Origin: Dastarcus helophoroides
Taxonomy: Eukaryota > Arthropoda > Insecta > Coleoptera > Bothrideridae
Length of the DNA stretch: 64,000 bases
NCBI GenBank assembly: GCA_028583605.1
Contig: CM053326.1
Location: 32,952,431 to 33,016,430 of the forward strand
Reading direction: 5' to 3'
Below the pieces are notes generated by a model. The model ran no database searches and had not been told where the DNA came from. It was given only the letters and a program-made list of their open reading frames with translations. The number at the start of each line of letters is the position of its first letter. Within the stretch, counting starts at the first letter, position 1. The translations under genes were made by a program, and so were the position numbers. Of this stretch, positions 11,007-21,775 are shown piece by piece.

Positions 11007-14000
11007 TCTAATCTATATTAATAAAATTGAAGCATCTAAAGTGTATATCTGTCTGTCGACTGATAATTTGTCCGGGCTAATCTCGGAATTTGCTAAATCG
11101 AATTTGATGAAACTTTTACCAGAACGTAAAGTATTTTGAGAAGTACCTTTTGAGTTATTTTTATTTTGGATAAGACCTAGTCTGTTACTTCTAATAACTC
11201 AACTGTGTTAAAAATTTTACTTGAGGTTATGACACAGTACATATAAAGGAAAAACCAATGTGCAATGTTTATGGCTGATAAAATATTGCACCCCACCTAC
11301 AAATTCTAGCTAGAACAAGGATAAGCAACCTTTTTTCACAGCGGGCCAGCAACAAGGTTAAAAATTTTGCGCGTGGGGCATATAAGGAAAATATGAACGC
11401 TAGATTAGATAATTAACACTAATTATTAAGTTTCTATTAACAAAACAAAAATAACAAAAGTACTACAAAAAATTACCTAATTAAAATACATAATAGAAAT
11501 AAAAAAGAAGGAAATTCTTATGGAAAAAAATCTTAAACAAACTCTAATGAGAATTTTGAAGTTGCTTCTTTGCCAAATTTGCCACAGCAACTCGCACAGA
11601 ATTTTCCAGGCGTACGTGATTTAGTCTGGACCCTTTTAACTATCTCCATTACGCAAACATAAGTTCTTCCAAAATCATAGGCGTAACTAGAATAGGACAG
11701 GGCAACCGCCCCACTCCGCCCTATTCTGGTTCATGCAGCAAATTGAAAATTTATATGTATTTAATTGGGGGACTTTCCAATTCCTCAGATTTCATCCTTT
11801 CCTTAAAATATTTTTTCGAAATTTCTATCTTTTTCTCAAATTCTTTTCACAAAATTTGTCTTTTTCTTTTGAAATTTCGCATTTATTCATAAAATTAGAC
11901 TTTTTTTTTATCAAAAAACTGTCAAAATTTTGCATTTAAAAGTTTGTCGCTTTTTTTCTGAAATTTCGCCATTTCTCGAAATTTGACTTTTCTGAAAATT
12001 TCGACTTTTTTTAATTCTGAACATTTCCTCTTGTTTATTAGGATTTGCCTTTTTCGCAAAATTTGGTGGATCTTCTGATAAAAAAGTATATTTTTTGGAA
12101 TTTTTGTGAAAGGGCAAAAATTACGCTAAATATTTCTTTGTAAATTTCAACTTTTTTAATCCAAATTTCTGGAAGTTTCAACTTGTTTGTCAAAATTTCA
12201 ATGTATATCACAATATTTGACATTCTCTGATGCCCTTTTGAGGTAAGGTAGGGCGCCTGTCTTCCTCTGACTTGAGAAGTCAAGAGAAAATAAATATTCG
12301 AATTTTTTCATAAAATTTCCTTTTTATAAATTTTGATAAAATCTGATTCTTTATGGGAAATTTCAAAATTTCAATAAAATGAAACATTTTTTCTTAAAAT
12401 TTAGATCTTTTTCTTGAAAGTTCTCTCGTCTTCTTCTCGGGGTTTTGACTATTTTTTTTTAATTTCACTTTTTTTATAAATTTGACTTTTTTGCAAAATT
12501 TTTGGTCCATTTCAAAGTTTTCTCGAAATTTTGCTTTTCTTCCAAAGTCCGATATTTTTCTAAACATTTAGCTAAAAATGTCGATCTTTTAGATTCTGAT
12601 TTTTTTAGAAATTTTCACTGGTTTCTAAAAGTTTGCTCTTTGCAGGAAATCTTGATTTTGGTCCAAATATTCGATATCTAATATTTCTATACATTTTTTC
12701 TTTTTCGTGGGAAAATTCGTCTTTTTTTAAATGTTCAATTTTTCTAAAACAGTCTTTACCTTAAAGTCGCCTGTACCTCAAAAATTATTTTTTTTCGAAA
12801 TTTCGATTTTATTTTCAAAATCCTACTTTTTGGACATTTTTAAAAATGATTTATATATTTCCAAATTTTGCCATTCTTCTGAATCTTTTCAACAAATTAC
12901 GACTTTTAACTCAAGTGATTTTATGGTTTTGATAATGCTCACTTTTTTCTCTAAATTAGATCGAAATTTTAATAAAAATGTTCGAAAAATGTTTTTGGAG
13001 ATTTCGAGAAATAGATTGCTTGTAAATTTAAAATCATTACTCAACTATAAATTTTGAGGACAATGTATTTGAAAAGTGCATTTTCTTTCTCAAAATTCGA
13101 TTTTTTCTGAAAATTGCGTATTTTCACAAAAACAGACTTTTAAAAATTTTGACTTTTTCGAATTATAAACATTTCTCGAGTTTTTTAGAAAGTTTATGTT
13201 CTTATTTTTAATATGATTTATTAAAAATTCTCACTTTTCCAATTTCTCTCTTAAAAATGGACATTCTTTTGAAAATTTGAAATATTTTTTGAACATTCGA
13301 TATTTTTCTAAAAATTGCAATGTAATTTTCAAATACAATAATTTATTTTGTTTTATTTTTTTTGTTGTTTTGTTGTTATTTTTATTTTTTCTATTTTTTT
13401 TTAATTTGATTCCCGGTAATTTCACCTTGTCCGAAATTCGTCTGATTTTCCAAATTTTGACTTTTATCTCAAAATTCGATATTATCTGTTTCTGGATATT
13501 TTCATTTAAAATTGAATTTTTTCTGAGGATTTAGTCTTTTTCACAAAATTCGTTTATTTCTTAAAATTGGATCAATATTTTAATAGAAATCTAAAAATCT
13601 GAGAACAATAATTTTAGGAAATTTTGAGAAAAAGATTTCTTGAAAACTTTCAAGAACATGGCAAAATTGAAATAAAATAAAAATTCTGAGAGAATATTTT
13701 TAAAAGTCACAATTTTGTTTTACCTTAATTCGACTTATTCAGAAAATTAGCGCCTTTTTAACAAACATTGACTTTTGGAAATTTCGTCTTTTTTTGCATT
13801 TCTACTTTTTCGAAATTTCGACATTTCTTAAAGTTCTTCGAAAGGTTTTTTCTTAAGATTGGGGTTTTTTCGAAATTTTGACTTTAATCTGAAAATGCGC
13901 TCTCCCCAGTTCTGTAGTTTTTAGTGAAAATACACATTACTCAACCAGAAGGTTTTCTTTTTTGTTCATGAATTTTTCAGAATGATTGTTGCCTCTCCCT

Positions 14001-14632
14001 TAAAGAAAATCCTGCCTACGCTCATGCCCAAAATATTTCATTGATTTACATTGCACTCCCTGACTAATAATGTAGGTTATTTTATTAGAATTTTTAAATC
14101 TCCTTGTGAAATTTGATCCCCAAATAGGTGTTGTTTTGTAAATCTATTAATTCCATTTGTGCTCATTTGGAACTGTTTCTGTGTCCTATATTAAATGACT
14201 AAGAAAAAATACGGAAACTACGAGCCATTTCTTCAAATCGAAATATTTTAAATCTCGATTCAAATTGGTTTATTAAGTTTAGAATTTCCTGGCCATATTT
14301 ACTTCTATCTGAAGGAGTTTGTTTTCTCAAGCATGGAAAATGTTTCGTGTTTTTTTGACAACATGTGGTTCTTTCAAATGGTAAGTTTTTTTTTCGTCAA
14401 ATTGTTTGACAGTTTTTTTTCCAACATTTTTATGTAAAGTAGCAGAGCTTAGGCGAGCTGCACAAAAATGTTAGGCGGGTCGCATGCGACCCGCGGGCCG
14501 CTTCTTGCTCATCCCTGGACTGCAATAAAGAGTGAAGGTATTATTCGATTAAAATCAGATGAGAAATTATTTTATTTTGAAATATAAGTTATTGGACCTT
14601 GCGCAGACAAAGTCGCGAGGGCAGCTGCTTAT
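11007..14632 (+). mobile_element. Helitron-type element split by a hAT insertion
   Basis: The left part begins TCTAATCTATATTAATAAAA, followed by a CTGTCTGTC stretch, the look of many insect Helitron 5' ends (5'-TC). The right part ends with GACAAAGTCGCGAGGGCAGC followed by TGCTTA, matching the common Helitron 3' signature (AAGTCGCGGGCAACAGCTAGTA) with a degraded CTRR end. The hAT element at 11316-14517 lies between them. Removing it leaves a non-coding Helitron remnant of about 420 bp. Ends are judged by eye. Confidence 0.6.
11316..14517. mobile_element. hAT-like element packed with low-complexity repeat
   Basis: The left end CAAGGATAAGCAACC and the right end, read on the minus strand, CAGGGATGAGCAAGAAG, are inverted and related. 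Inside both is a GC-rich subterminal part (GCGGGCC at left, GCGGCCCGCGGGTCGCATGC at right), typical of hAT termini. The expected 8-bp duplication is weak (AGCTAGAA against GACTGCAA). The interior, about 11730-13900, is T-rich CTTTTTCTCAAAATTTCGAC-type repeat with no transposase. A further set of ends (AGGCGTAACTAGAAT near 11678; GAGCGTAGGCAGGAT on the minus strand near 14018) suggests another element nested inside. Confidence 0.65.
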
Positions 14633-15475
14633 TAAATATGTTTGGGAATTAGTGAGTGAAGCAGCAATAATTATAATTAAAAATAACAGAATTCCCACAA
14701 ATGGATGTAAACTTTAATGATCGAATGCACTTTATTCAATATGTTGATGTAATGAATGTAATTTTACACGTAATTTTAGAATTTTACAATAAATTTAATA
14801 TCTGATTTTATTTGCAAACATGAAAGCCAATGGCTGAAATAGATTTGATTCAGGTATGTGTTTAACAAAATTATTATTAAATTGAAGGAAAATATTATTT
14901 AGAAATCTAATATCTTTCAATGGGTCTTTCAAACTCACCCTTCTATTTCAAATATATTTAAAGAAAATTTTGTTAATTCAAAAACGCTGCCTTCAGAGTA
15001 AACTTGCAACAAAATTTTTAATAATAATAAAAAACACAACTTTAAAAAATTGGAATTTTATAAGAGAAGGTCGTAATTTCATATACAAAAATTCGAAATT
15101 CCTATAGAGAGTGACTAAAATTCGATGCACATATTTTAAGAGCGTATTTTTGAAATAATTTTTTTTCTTTATATAAGCTTGTGTTCTAAAATGTAGCCCT
15201 TCCGAGCTACAGCTCGTAAGTTGCGCAAGAAAAATCGATGATGTCAAATTGTGACTGCAGTTATTGATCAAATCATCTCAAAATTTGCAAGCTTCCGTTT
15301 CTTAGGCTCTCTATTTATTTTTTGAATCAAAAATACTGTAAACTTAACTTTATGGGGGATCAAAGGGGCCAAAATTTTGCCTTTCTACTGGAAAACTCTA
15401 AATTCAAATAAGATAATCTAGTTGGCCGGGAAAAAATCTAACATTTTGATCTCATATATTTTTTTTTGATCCAAC
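14633..15475. other. Intergenic AT-rich sequence
   Basis: No gene or structured repeat is recognised. A 92-codon minus-strand frame at 14993-15271 has no motif and biased composition. Confidence 0.5.
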
Positions 15476-15650
15476 TAACCGTTTTGGGGGAACGAACTGG
15501 TCCTTGGTTATCTTCAAAAATTTAAATACAAATCTTGGCTCCTGAAACCAAGAAAGATTAAAATATACAAAAAAGGTTGCTCTAACGCGTTTCGAAGCCA
15601 AGTTATCATCTTCAGAGAGATATCTCTGAAGGGTACAAGATTAGTATTTT
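15476..15650 (+). repeat. Dispersed repeat family R (GGTCCTTGGTTA), copy 1
   Basis: Landmarks in order: GAACTGGTCCTTGGTTATC, AAATACAAATCTTGG, CTGAAACCAAGAAAGATT, GGTTGCTCTAACGCGTTTCG, then ATCATCTTCAGAGAGATATC. Further copies in the same orientation occur at 29530-29658, 35327-35405 and 59037-59190, with a short piece at 34027-34050. Read on the minus strand, CTGAAGATGATAACTTGG followed by CTTCGAAACGCG resembles 3' ends of Penelope-like elements. Confidence 0.75.
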
Positions 15651-16758
15651 CACTAACCGTTTACTAGAAAATCGTGTTCTAAAGGAGAATATTATCAAAA
15701 TAATCATCATCTAAATCTAACCAAGTTTAGGGGGCATTTTAGATTTTTTAGTAAACTGCATTAATTATTCTATACCAAAAATAAAAAATGTCCCCGTTTC
15801 CTGTCTGATACAACCCTCCATTCTTTTGCAACTGTTAATGGGGAAAAAAGTCTTATTTTTGATCCCAAAAATATGCTCACAAAATATGTGCTTCGAATTT
15901 TGAATCACCTCTATTATAAAGTTAAAATTTTAGACCTTTGGGGTTGGAGACTTTACTTTACTTCTACTTTTTTGTCAACATTCCAAATATAAACTTTCGA
16001 TTTTCACTTTTTTCCAAGATTTCCTATTTTAAATTAGACATTTTGGCCTATTGTTAACTATTTTGACCATTTTTTAAAATTATAAATCAATCTCGAAATT
16101 CCGAGTTTAAATACAAAAGCTTTGGAATTTTTTAATAAATGTTGAGGGGTTTTTTTTAGATTTTCAATTTTATTTTTTAATATTTTCTACGAATTTCATC
16201 TTTAAGTTTAAAATTTCAAGTTTTTTTTCTTGAAATTATTTTACTTCACGTTCAAATAACCTAAAGTTTTTTTTTAATTTTGATTAGACATCCAAAGACA
16301 ATTATTTTGTAATCTAGGATCTTTCAAAATTTCCGTCTGTATCAGAATTCCCTCTTATCTATTTTCTTTTCTATATATTTTTAATTTGGGCTTGTCATTT
16401 CGACTTTATCCAGAGATTTTGACTTGTTTTCTTTGTGATTCTATTAAAAAATTTCAACTTTAAATTGGGATTTGTATTTTTCTAAAATATCCATTTATAT
16501 ATTTTTCATTTAGATTTCTGTCTGCGAATGCTAGGTTTTTTCTCGAAATTGCAAGATTTTTTTATAAACGATGTTTAAAATGAACTCGGCGCTAACGCTA
16601 ACTTTCTTATTATTAAAGACACAACTTCTGTTAAATTAGCAAAGTAATATATTTTTAATGCTGCTTATTATTGTAACACAAAAAAATTTAATGTCGCCTT
16701 CTTGAATTTTACTACAAAGTTACAATTTTTTAAAAGAAACACTCTGCATATTTTATAT
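15651..16758. other. Intergenic, T-rich low-complexity filler
   Basis: From about 15900 the sequence is T-rich repeat (TTTCAAAATTT, TTTTTCTCGAAATT). No gene is visible. Confidence 0.5.
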
Positions 16759-17107
16759 TGTAACGAAATGTAAATTATAGAATTTAGTACGTAAGAAAGG
16801 TTTCTAGAAAGATCTGATAAGGGAAAGCGGCCGCGATAACGAAGCAAACGGCAGATAATCGTTCCAAAAATTTTGGCAAATGGTAAGCCTTATCTGCTGT
16901 ATTTTTCTAGAACCCGAAAGCGAAAACTATATAAGGCGATGACCTTTTCCTCGAGTAAGTTAGAAGGAGTCAGTGTAGTTAATTAGTGAGTTAGTAGTTG
17001 GCAGTCAATAAACAGTGTTAGTGAATTGGAGTTGTAGTGTTCAGTTTACAAATAAAGTGGTTATAATTCACGGCGTAATAATCATTTCGAATCGATAGTC
17101 CGTAACA
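16759..17107 (+). mobile_element. Solo LTR (349 bp), second copy, ATAT target duplication
   Basis: Same family as 3628-3977: starts TGTAACGAAATG, ends CCGTAACA, with the shared GGGAAAGCGGCCGCGATAA core, a TATA-like ACTATATAAG near 16929, and AATAAAG near 17051. ATAT flanks both sides (16755-16758 and 17108-17111). No internal retrotransposon sequence is present. Confidence 0.88.
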
Positions 17108-18605
17108 ATATTTTTATGAAAGATAATGGAATTTAGAATAAAAATAGTTATTATAAATTGTTTGCCAAGATGAATAATAACGGAGCCTATCAGCACGTAA
17201 ACGTATATTATAATAATTCTAAAATTATTGAGAATTTAGCCAAGTAGATCATAAAGACAAATATCAACAGTGTAATATACTCTGATTATGCTGAATATAA
17301 ACCGAAGGAGATATATCAGGAGAGTTCTGGACCGGAAGTGACGTAAAGCTTTGTTAATTTGTCATGCTAAACAAAAATAAATGTACAATTTAGAAAAAAG
17401 TGTAAATGTTGAGTTCAATATTTCGCTTCTTTAGTCGTAAAAAAACAAAAGTTAAAAAAATGCGGATTCCAGTCAAAATCTTTGAAGAAAATTTGGAAGT
17501 TTTTGGTGAAAATTCTAATTTCGAGTTTAAAGTCGAAATTTAGCGGTTTCTCTTAAAAATTAAATGTAAAAAAAGTTTAAATTTTAAGTCAACATTTCAA
17601 GAAAGAACCGCAAATTTGTACTCGAAATGACCAAATTAAAATTAAAATGTCGATGCTCCAAAACTTTCTAATCAAAATGTAGTGCTAATTAAAAAAATGT
17701 CTTAAAATAAAGATGAAAAAAAAAGACAATGGGTTTGAAATTAAAAAAGAAAGTGCAAAGAATCTTATAAGAAAAATTTCTCTAAATTTCACGTTTATAT
17801 TAAGAATGTTGTCAAATTTCAAGATCAACTAAGAATTTCCTAATATAATCTTGAGTTTTGACACGAAATTTCGGAAAAGGTCCAAAATTTTGAGTGAAGT
17901 TAAAATGTGAGAGCTTAACGTCATGTCGTCATATCCAGTTATACATAAATCTGAAATTCTTGGAAAAAATCAAACTTTCTTTTAAAAAAATGTTTATATA
18001 TTTAGTTTGTTAGGAAAATTTTAGGAAAAAAAATAAAATTTTTAGATTTACAATAGCAACTTTTAGAATAAAAATCAAAAAATTTAAATAACCAAATTTT
18101 CATAAGGACGAAAGCTGAATTTGAAATTATAAGAAACAACAAGAAAAAATGAAAAACTAAAGATATACAGGTTTTTTATAGAAATATGTCGAGTTTACTT
18201 CAAATTTTAAAGACAAAATGTTGTATTGAAAGTCAAAATTTTAATAAGGAAGCCTTACTTTCTGTAGAAATTCTTAATTTTTGGTTTAAAATAATTTAAA
18301 TTCGGAATATTTAGATTTAATTGTTCACGGTTTGGGAAGAATGCAACTTTTGTAAAATAAATTAAATTTAAATTTCAATTTTAAACACAATAACACTCGA
18401 AACTTTCATATTAAATAAGGACATTTTGTGAGTAAAATTTAAATTTTCTAGAAAGAATCCATATTTGAACTTTAAACACAAGTTTTTCAAGTTTAGCAGT
18501 TTAAAAATCGTTGTTGGATTTGAAACTTTAAGGAAAAGTTCAAATTTTGAAGAGACTTGGGTTTTACAAGAAAATTTGGAAAAAAAAAAGATTATGAGAC
18601 TAAAT
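17108..18605. other. A-rich low-complexity filler
   Basis: A short ordinary stretch, then from about 17440 A-rich repeat (AAAATTTCAAG, GAAATTTAG themes). No gene is visible. Confidence 0.5.
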
Positions 18606-18804
18606 GTGCGTTTAGATTGGACACTTTATTTCGTACATTTCTTTCTGATATAAGTGTCAACTATCTTGAAAGAAGCTAGCTCCTCCCAGCTGTATAGATA
18701 GGTCTCGGATAGCTTCTCTCAGGATAATTGACACTACGTCAGAGAGAAAATATATTTTATGTCAGAGAGAAATGTACAAAATAAAGTGTCTAGTATAAAC
18801 GCAC
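18606..18804. mobile_element. Palindromic MITE, copy 1
   Basis: The ends GTGCGTTTA (18606-18614) and TAAACGCAC (18796-18804) are inverted repeats, extended inward by GGACACTTTATTTCGTACAT against its inverted partner TGTACAAAATAAAGTGTC. A second inverted pair lies inside (GAAAGAAGCTA..., TAGCTTCTCTCAGGATA). No coding capacity. A second copy lies at 32041-32239. No clear target duplication was found. Confidence 0.8.
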
Positions 18805-19435
18805 CGTAAATTTTCAAATTTTAAAAATAAAATAACTTCGAGAAGAAGAACTGATTTTTATACAAATCATTTAGATATCAAGTTTGAAGTAAAAGTTTTG
18901 CTGCAATATTTGAAATTTTTATTTCGTAATTATGTAAAAAAAGTTCTTCTAAAAATCACTGATAATTTATTCGTAAAATTAAATTTAACTGTTTAAAATA
19001 TAAACTTAGAAAATACAAAATTCATAAAAGAATAACAAATCGAACGAAAAATAAATGTTCAAAAAGCAAAATGTTGGCATTAAAAAACCAAAAACAAATT
19101 ATAGAGAATGTTTACACTTTGAGCTTTAACTTAAGTGTAAGTATTGGTAAAGAGGTGAAAATGTACCAATTTAACCTTGAAATTGTGAGAAAAAAATTTT
19201 AAAACAACTCGAAATTTATTAGAAAAAAAATATTTCAGGAGTTTTCTCTCGAAATTTCGACATCGATTTCAATATGTTTACTGTAGATTTGAATTTTGCT
19301 CTAAATGTTGGATTACAAAATCGAAAAACTTTCCAGAAAGAGTTAAAATTTCAAAATTAAAGTTAATTTTGGAAATGTTCGTTTTTTTTCGAAATTCTTG
19401 CTATAGATTTGCAATATTGCACATCACAACCGTTG
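18805..19435. other. A-rich low-complexity filler
   Basis: AAATTT-rich repeat of mixed polarity. No gene is visible. Confidence 0.5.
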
Positions 19436-19565
19436 GTTGTGACATGCCAAAAAACACCACTTTTGGCATAAAAAACTCGGGCAACTCTCTAGCAAATCAG
19501 TTGTAATATAGCTTTCTGGATAAAGGAGAGCTTTCTCTAGACGATGATACCATTTGTTATATAGG
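19436..19565 (+). repeat. Block shared with 24700-24825, upstream of both LINE copies
   Basis: Landmarks TGCCAAAAAACACCACTTTT, TTGTAATATAGCTTTCTGGA and GACGATGATACCATTTG recur at 24700-24825. Both copies sit 5' of a truncated copy of the same LINE family. The nature of the block is unknown. Confidence 0.65.
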
Positions 19566-19614
19566 ATACCTCTATCAGAAGTGCTCTCTTTTTGATGTTT
19601 TGCCAGAAAATTTG

Positions 19615-21775
19615 TGGGAAGTTCCGTTCCTGCTATCATGAACGGAGTACAAATTGACTTCTCAAATGAGACAAAATATCTAGGATTAATGCTAGAACAG
19701 AAACTTATTTGAAACACACACCTGACAAAGGTAGTCGAACGTTCAGCAGTGGTAAACTGGACTTTCCGTAGACTCTTTGGAAAAACCTGGAGACTGAACC
19801 CCAAAATGATTTACTGGTCTTACCTGACGGTTATCAGACCAATGGTTACGTACGCCTTCTTAGTATTGTAGCCAAAAGCTTAAGAAAAGACAGCACAAAA
19901 TATACTTGCAAAAGTACAACGTTTAACATATCTTGGAATTACAGGAGCAATAAAAACCTGTCCAACTGCAGCTCTGAAAGTCATGCTAAATTTGCCCTCT
20001 TTACATCTGCAGGTACAGGAGGCAATTCTGAGGGCTTTAAAACTGGTTCAGGCAGTAGATCTGAAAGAAGGAAACTTTGTCGGACCCATAAGTATTCTCA
20101 AAGAATTTGTGTCATCGGCAACGATAAAACCGGTTGATATAATTCAAACCAGGTTGATGTTCGAACACTCGTTTGAAGTGGTCATAAATAATCACCAAAT
20201 GAGTGGGATTGACCAAAAAAAAATCTAAACTACTGCCAAGGATCACTTACCTGGTACACGAGTGGGTCAAAAACAGCAGAAAAAGTTGGGGTCGGCGTAT
20301 ATGGCCCAAGATAAAGGCTAACAAAAGCCTTAGGTCAAACGGCCACAATCTTCCAGACAGAAGTACATGCCATAGAACTATGCACTCGGGAACGTCTATC
20401 AAAAGACTTACGAGGAGCAAGAATCCATATCTGTTCAGACAGTCAAGCGTCACTTAAAGCTCTGAGTAGCTTTACTGTTAAATCCGTGGGACTGTCTACA
20501 AGTACTAAAATAGTTGGCTGTCCGCAACAAGGTAACCTTGATGTGGGTACCAGCACACATAGGTAGTAAAGGAAATGAGATACCCGATCGCCTAGCCAGT
20601 GAAGGTGCAGTATCCCCATTTCTTGGACTCGAACCTTACTTTGGTATAGCAAAATGCCATATAAGAAATAAAGTCCACAAATAGAAAGAGAAACAAAAAG
20701 AATCCCATTGGAAATTAATTTCAGGGCAAAACCATGCAAAAAAGTTCATCACATATTCTCACACCAAGACGAAAGAGCTTCTCGACCTCAGCAAACCGGA
20801 GTTAAGGTTAATAACAGGCCTTCTCAGAGGACACTGCGCGCTAAAATGCCATCTCAAAAAGATAGGCAAAGCGGAGTCAGAGACTTGCCGCTTCTGCAAC
20901 GAAGCCAAAGAAATTGCAGAACACTTACAATGCACATGCGAAGCGTTGTTTTACAGGAGACTGTTTCACCTGGAACAGATACAAGTTACATCTGCAGAGA
21001 TAAGTAAAATTTCTCCTAGGAAAAATTCTAGGATTTTACAAAAGCTTGGCAATATAGGAACAATATATACAGATAAGGAAATTTTTTTATTGTCCATGTA
21101 AAACGCTAAGAATTGTCTCTTTCATAGTTTTTTACGGCCGTTGAACGTATTCCCCTACTTTGACGCAGCATGCTTGTCTCTTCCAGTTTAGATGTTAGAA
21201 AAAAACTCGTCTAGAGTTTTACAACAGACTGGAATATTGTTTAACACAGTCCGGCGGCCTATTTAAACTCCTTATATTTTAATATTTAAAGAGTTATTAT
21301 GTTATATTCTTCATTAGAGTTATTATCTATTTTGTTAGGGAAATCTCGTTTATTTATTTTGGTTATTAAAGAATATTAGTTTTATTTTGCCTCAGACGTT
21401 GATTAAATCAACGGAATAAAGGAACAAGCGGCATGTGGTACGCAAATTTTAATAAAATTGTTGCCTGCTAGTAGTAATCCTGTAACAAAACACGTTAGAA
21501 GCTATGATGTACTACTGAAATCTCCACCAGCACTGATCGCTGCGCTCTGCGTTGAATTGTTTACACCGGTGTAGGAGAATACAAGGCGCCGCCCATCTAT
21601 CGCACTATTAGCTCTCAATGTTAAATCTCTTATTAACATTCTCCCTATGGACAATGTTTGACTTTTCTAATGTGTATATCGGGATTTATCACAATAGATC
21701 TTTAAGGTCGCAGTGATGATAGGAATGTATATATCCTGTCCTACTTATATCACATTTAATCTAATCTAAATACCA
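19615..21775 (+). pseudogene. RNase H-bearing LINE, 5'-truncated copy 1
   Basis: The copy starts inside the C-terminal part of the reverse transcriptase (MNGVQIDFSNETKYLGLML near 19637), followed by NPKMIYWSYLTVIRP and VQRLTYLGITGAIKTCPT. An RNase H domain follows in broken frames: DGSKTAEKVGVGVYGP, AIELCTRERL, the catalytic-type SDSQASLKAL, and MWVPAHIGSKGNE. A C-terminal zinc-knuckle-like CRFCNEAKEIAEHLQC ends near 20935. The 3' end is the conserved ATCTTTAAGGTCGCAGTGAT region followed by a short (ATCTA)n-like tail at about 21760-21775. The RNase H domain and the YLG and RP motifs point to the I/LOA/R1 group. Several stops and frameshifts make it dead. A ~570-bp insertion lies in its 3' untranslated region. 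Confidence 0.85.
21089..21655. mobile_element. Insertion in the LINE 3' untranslated region
   Basis: Copy 2 of the LINE (27440-27606) runs directly from ACAATATATA to the ATCTTTAAGGTCGC end, whereas copy 1 has about 600 extra bases between these landmarks. The extra segment is roughly bounded by ATTGTCCATG (21089) and TATGGACAATG (ends about 21655), an inverted pair. No coding capacity is recognised. Exact ends and target duplication are not resolved. Confidence 0.5.

Noticed and set aside
11316..14517. A clean 8-bp hAT target duplication
   Set aside because: AGCTAGAA and GACTGCAA agree at only four of eight positions, so the call rests on the ends alone.
15590..15640. A true hammerhead ribozyme in repeat R
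   Set aside because: CTGAAGA and GAAAC are present on the minus strand, but the stretch between them does not give a convincing stem II by eye.
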